Assembly (NCBI RefSeq): GCF_011801125.1
Contig: NZ_CP046171.1
Coordinates: forward strand, 5,208,001 to 5,272,000
Reading direction: 5' to 3'
DNA length: 64,000 nt
DNA from: Nocardia brasiliensis
GTDB taxonomy: Bacteria > Actinomycetota > Actinomycetes > Mycobacteriales > Mycobacteriaceae
The first letter of the stretch is position 1. Every line of letters starts with the position of its first letter. Made by a program: the position numbers and the translations under genes. A model generated the notes under the pieces. It was not told the origin of the DNA. It did not search any database and saw nothing but the letters and a program-made list of their open reading frames with translations. Shown here one piece after another: positions 62,238 through 64,000 of this stretch.

Positions 62238-63158
62238 TCAGGTCTCCTCGGCGCCGCTGCGTGAGAGGCGCAGCTGAAAATAGGTGAGCGCGAGCAGGAT
62301 CGCGAAGATCACCCAGGCCAGCGCGCACGCGTATCCGAGATCGTTGAAGACGAAGGCATTCTGGAACAGCATGATGCCGAAGAGATAGGTGCCGGTCTCC
62401 GGGCCGCCCGCGCTGCCGGTCAGCACGTAGGCCTGATCGAAGGCCTGCACCGTGTTGATGATCGAGATGACGAAGACGAAACCCAGTGCGGGCCGGATCA
62501 ACGGCAGCGTGATCGATCGGAACCGCTGCCACCCGCCCGCGCCATCGATGCGCGCGGCCTCGTACAGATCCGCGGGCACGCCCTGCATCGCCGCCAGCAG
62601 CACCGCGGCGGCGAACGGCACGCTCTTCCAGATGCTGACCAGGCACAGCGACACCAGCGCCCAGTTCGGATCGGCCAGCCACTGCACCGGATCGACGCCG
62701 AACCACCCGAGCAAGGCGTTGAACAGCCCGCCCTCGGTGGCGAACATGAACTTCCAGACCACCGTGATCGCCGCGGTCGACGCGACCAGCGGCATGAACA
62801 TGACACTACGGAAAAGCGCTATGCCCCTGACCTTTTCGTTGAGCGCCGCAGCGACGGCGAGGCTGATCACGATGGTCGGCACCAGCGTGAGGACAGTGAA
62901 CAGCGCGGTGTTGCGCAGCGCGATGTAGAACAGCGGGTCCTCGGCGAACAGCCTGCGATAGTTCGCGGTGCCGACGTATTCCGGGGCAGAGAACATATTC
63001 CAGTGGTGGAAGCTCAAATACAGCGACAGCCCGAGCGGGAACACCAGGAACACCAGTACCGCCGCCAGATTCGGTGCGATGAAGGTGCGGCCCGCCGCCG
63101 CCTTCCGGCGGGTGAGGCCGGACTGCCGCCGGTCCGCGCGTGGTCCGAAGGCGGTCAT
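62238..63158 (-). CDS. carbohydrate ABC transporter permease (MalF type)
   Basis: 306 residues from ATG 63158, overlapping the solute-binding protein stop (ATGA). FIAPNLAAVLVFLVFPLGLS (TM1), SVMFMPLVASTAAITVVWKF and EAA loop LYEAARIDGAGGWQRFRSIT. It forms the channel with the MalG-type subunit. Its N-terminal helix is preceded by a basic stretch RRQSGLTRRKAAAGR. Confidence 0.92.
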   Translation of the reverse strand: MTAFGPRADRRQSGLTRRKAAAGRTFIAPNLAAVLVFLVFPLGLSLYLSFHHWNMFSAPEYVGTANYRRLFAEDPLFYIALRNTALFTVLTLVPTIVISLAVAAALNEKVRGIALFRSVMFMPLVASTAAITVVWKFMFATEGGLFNALLGWFGVDPVQWLADPNWALVSLCLVSIWKSVPFAAAVLLAAMQGVPADLYEAARIDGAGGWQRFRSITLPLIRPALGFVFVISIINTVQAFDQAYVLTGSAGGPETGTYLFGIMLFQNAFVFNDLGYACALAWVIFAILLALTYFQLRLSRSGAEET

Positions 63159-64000
63159 ACCGGCCCCGCGAGCAGGCGGTTGAGCTCGGCGGCCGGGCCA
63201 TCCTTGAACCAGGACGCGGGTGCCGCACCGCGCAGCACCCGATCGGAGAAGCGGGTGAAGGCGGCGTCGACCCGCGGCCACTGCGGGCTGACCGGAAGAT
63301 GATGGGAATTGTCCGGCCCGTCGATCAGGACCTCGAGGTTGCGGATCCTGGTGTGGGACCGGAGGAATTCGGGAGAACGCCGCGCCGACTGCAACGCCGG
63401 GACGAACAGACCCGACTCCGCGACGGCCCGCTGCCCCTGCGGCCCGGTCGCGAATTTCACGAACTCCCACGCCAGTTCCTTCTTCGCACTGGACGCGGCG
63501 ATAGCCAGACCCGTGGTCCCGACATCGGATCCGGCACGGTCCCCCTGCGGGCCGACCGGCAGCACGGTGACATCGAAATCCAGATCGGGGGCGGCGAGGA
63601 AGCCGCTGTACTGCCAGTGCCCGGTGAGCACCATCGCCGCTTTCCCCTGCATGAACAGGTCGAGCGCCGACTGGGCCTGCAGGTCGGCGGCCCTCGGTGC
63701 GACGTGGTGGCGCACCGAGAGGTCGGTGTAGAACTGGAAGCCCTCGATGAAACGGTCGTCGTCGATGTTCGTCCGCGTCGGATCGATCGCGGGAGTGAAC
63801 CATGCCGCGCCGTTGTTCATTCCGAAGATCGCCGCCGACCAGCGCGGCACCGGCCAGGCGTCGACGAACCCCCACCGGCTGGCGCTGCCCGACGCGTCGC
63901 GCTTCGTCAAAGCTTGTGCGGTGGCGAGGAATTCGTCGAACGACCAGGCGTCCTGCCAGCGCGCGGGCGGGGGTTTCAGCCCGGCCTCGTCGAACAACCT
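63155..64000 (-). CDS. carbohydrate ABC substrate-binding protein (5' end outside window)
   Basis: C-terminal ~281 residues. SBP_bac_1 pattern: LFMQGKAAMVLTGHWQYSGF, GTTGLAIAASSAKKELAWEF, VKFATGPQGQRAVAESGLFV. The lipobox and N-terminal lobe lie beyond 64000. It binds a sugar or oligosaccharide outside the cell and feeds the two permeases. The nearby DUF4185 protein suggests an arabinan-derived ligand (inference). Confidence 0.88.
   Translation of the reverse strand, partial: RLFDEAGLKPPPARWQDAWSFDEFLATAQALTKRDASGSASRWGFVDAWPVPRWSAAIFGMNNGAAWFTPAIDPTRTNIDDDRFIEGFQFYTDLSVRHHVAPRAADLQAQSALDLFMQGKAAMVLTGHWQYSGFLAAPDLDFDVTVLPVGPQGDRAGSDVGTTGLAIAASSAKKELAWEFVKFATGPQGQRAVAESGLFVPALQSARRSPEFLRSHTRIRNLEVLIDGPDNSHHLPVSPQWPRVDAAFTRFSDRVLRGAAPASWFKDGPAAELNRLLAGPV

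Overview
The window looks like chromosome from a mycolic-acid actinomycete, most likely Nocardia or a close relative. The DNA is very GC-rich and many genes use GTG or TTG starts. The gene order thrS - HIT (Ap4A phosphorylase type) - PI-phosphate synthase - PIM acyltransferase - pimA - LemA/NUDIX - pdxS - tesB - pdxT - yebC - ruvCAB - yajC - secD - secF - solute-binding lipoprotein - apt - rel matches the Mycobacterium Rv2614c-to-Rv2583c backbone. A secreted cutinase and an MTB12-like lipoprotein fit as well. Several accessory blocks interrupt this backbone.

Layout. 1-3.5 kb (minus): end of a type IV secretion/conjugation-like operon (two P-loop proteins, two tiny two-TM pilin-like proteins, a bitopic protein, a lipoprotein), then a cutinase. 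5.5-7.9 kb: rel. 9.1-12.0 kb: a VWA protein, a divergent adenylosuccinate-synthetase homologue and an NrtR-like regulator, with a palindrome inside the probable promoter. This is the best candidate for an undescribed system. 12-18.6 kb: hydrolases, an ABC-F ATPase, a glycolipid-binding protein, an EamA exporter and a desaturase. 18.6-19.7 kb: decayed gene fragments and a 48-bp tandem repeat. 19.7-25.5 kb: apt, lipoprotein, secF, secD, yajC.

26-31.4 kb is an accessory block between yajC and ruvB. It holds a hydrolase, a Baeyer-Villiger-type monooxygenase with a divergent TetR regulator and clear operator, a protein made of four DivIVA head motifs, and an Erm-like rRNA methyltransferase preceded by a 20-codon leader ORF and alternative hairpins. 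31.7-38.7 kb: ruvCAB, a membrane esterase with a disordered insert, a truncated GlxA regulator, an ArsR/SRPBCC pair with operator, yebC. 38.9-45.4 kb: pdxT, methyltransferase, tesB, a kinase-like protein, a frameshifted HIT gene, a lipoprotein, pdxS, and a 30-aa hydrophobic ORF. 45.5-52.1 kb: the phosphatidylinositol mannoside operon with thrS.

52.3-58.1 kb: an Fe-S protein, a small membrane protein, and two tandem SulP-carbonic anhydrase fusions that share a 19-bp upstream motif. 58.4-64 kb: a Dabb protein, an MFS exporter, and a DUF4185 (endo-D-arabinanase type) protein converging on a carbohydrate ABC importer that runs off the window. I saw no rRNA, tRNA, CRISPR array or intact transposase. 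Functions are inferred from motifs read by eye. No database search was run.
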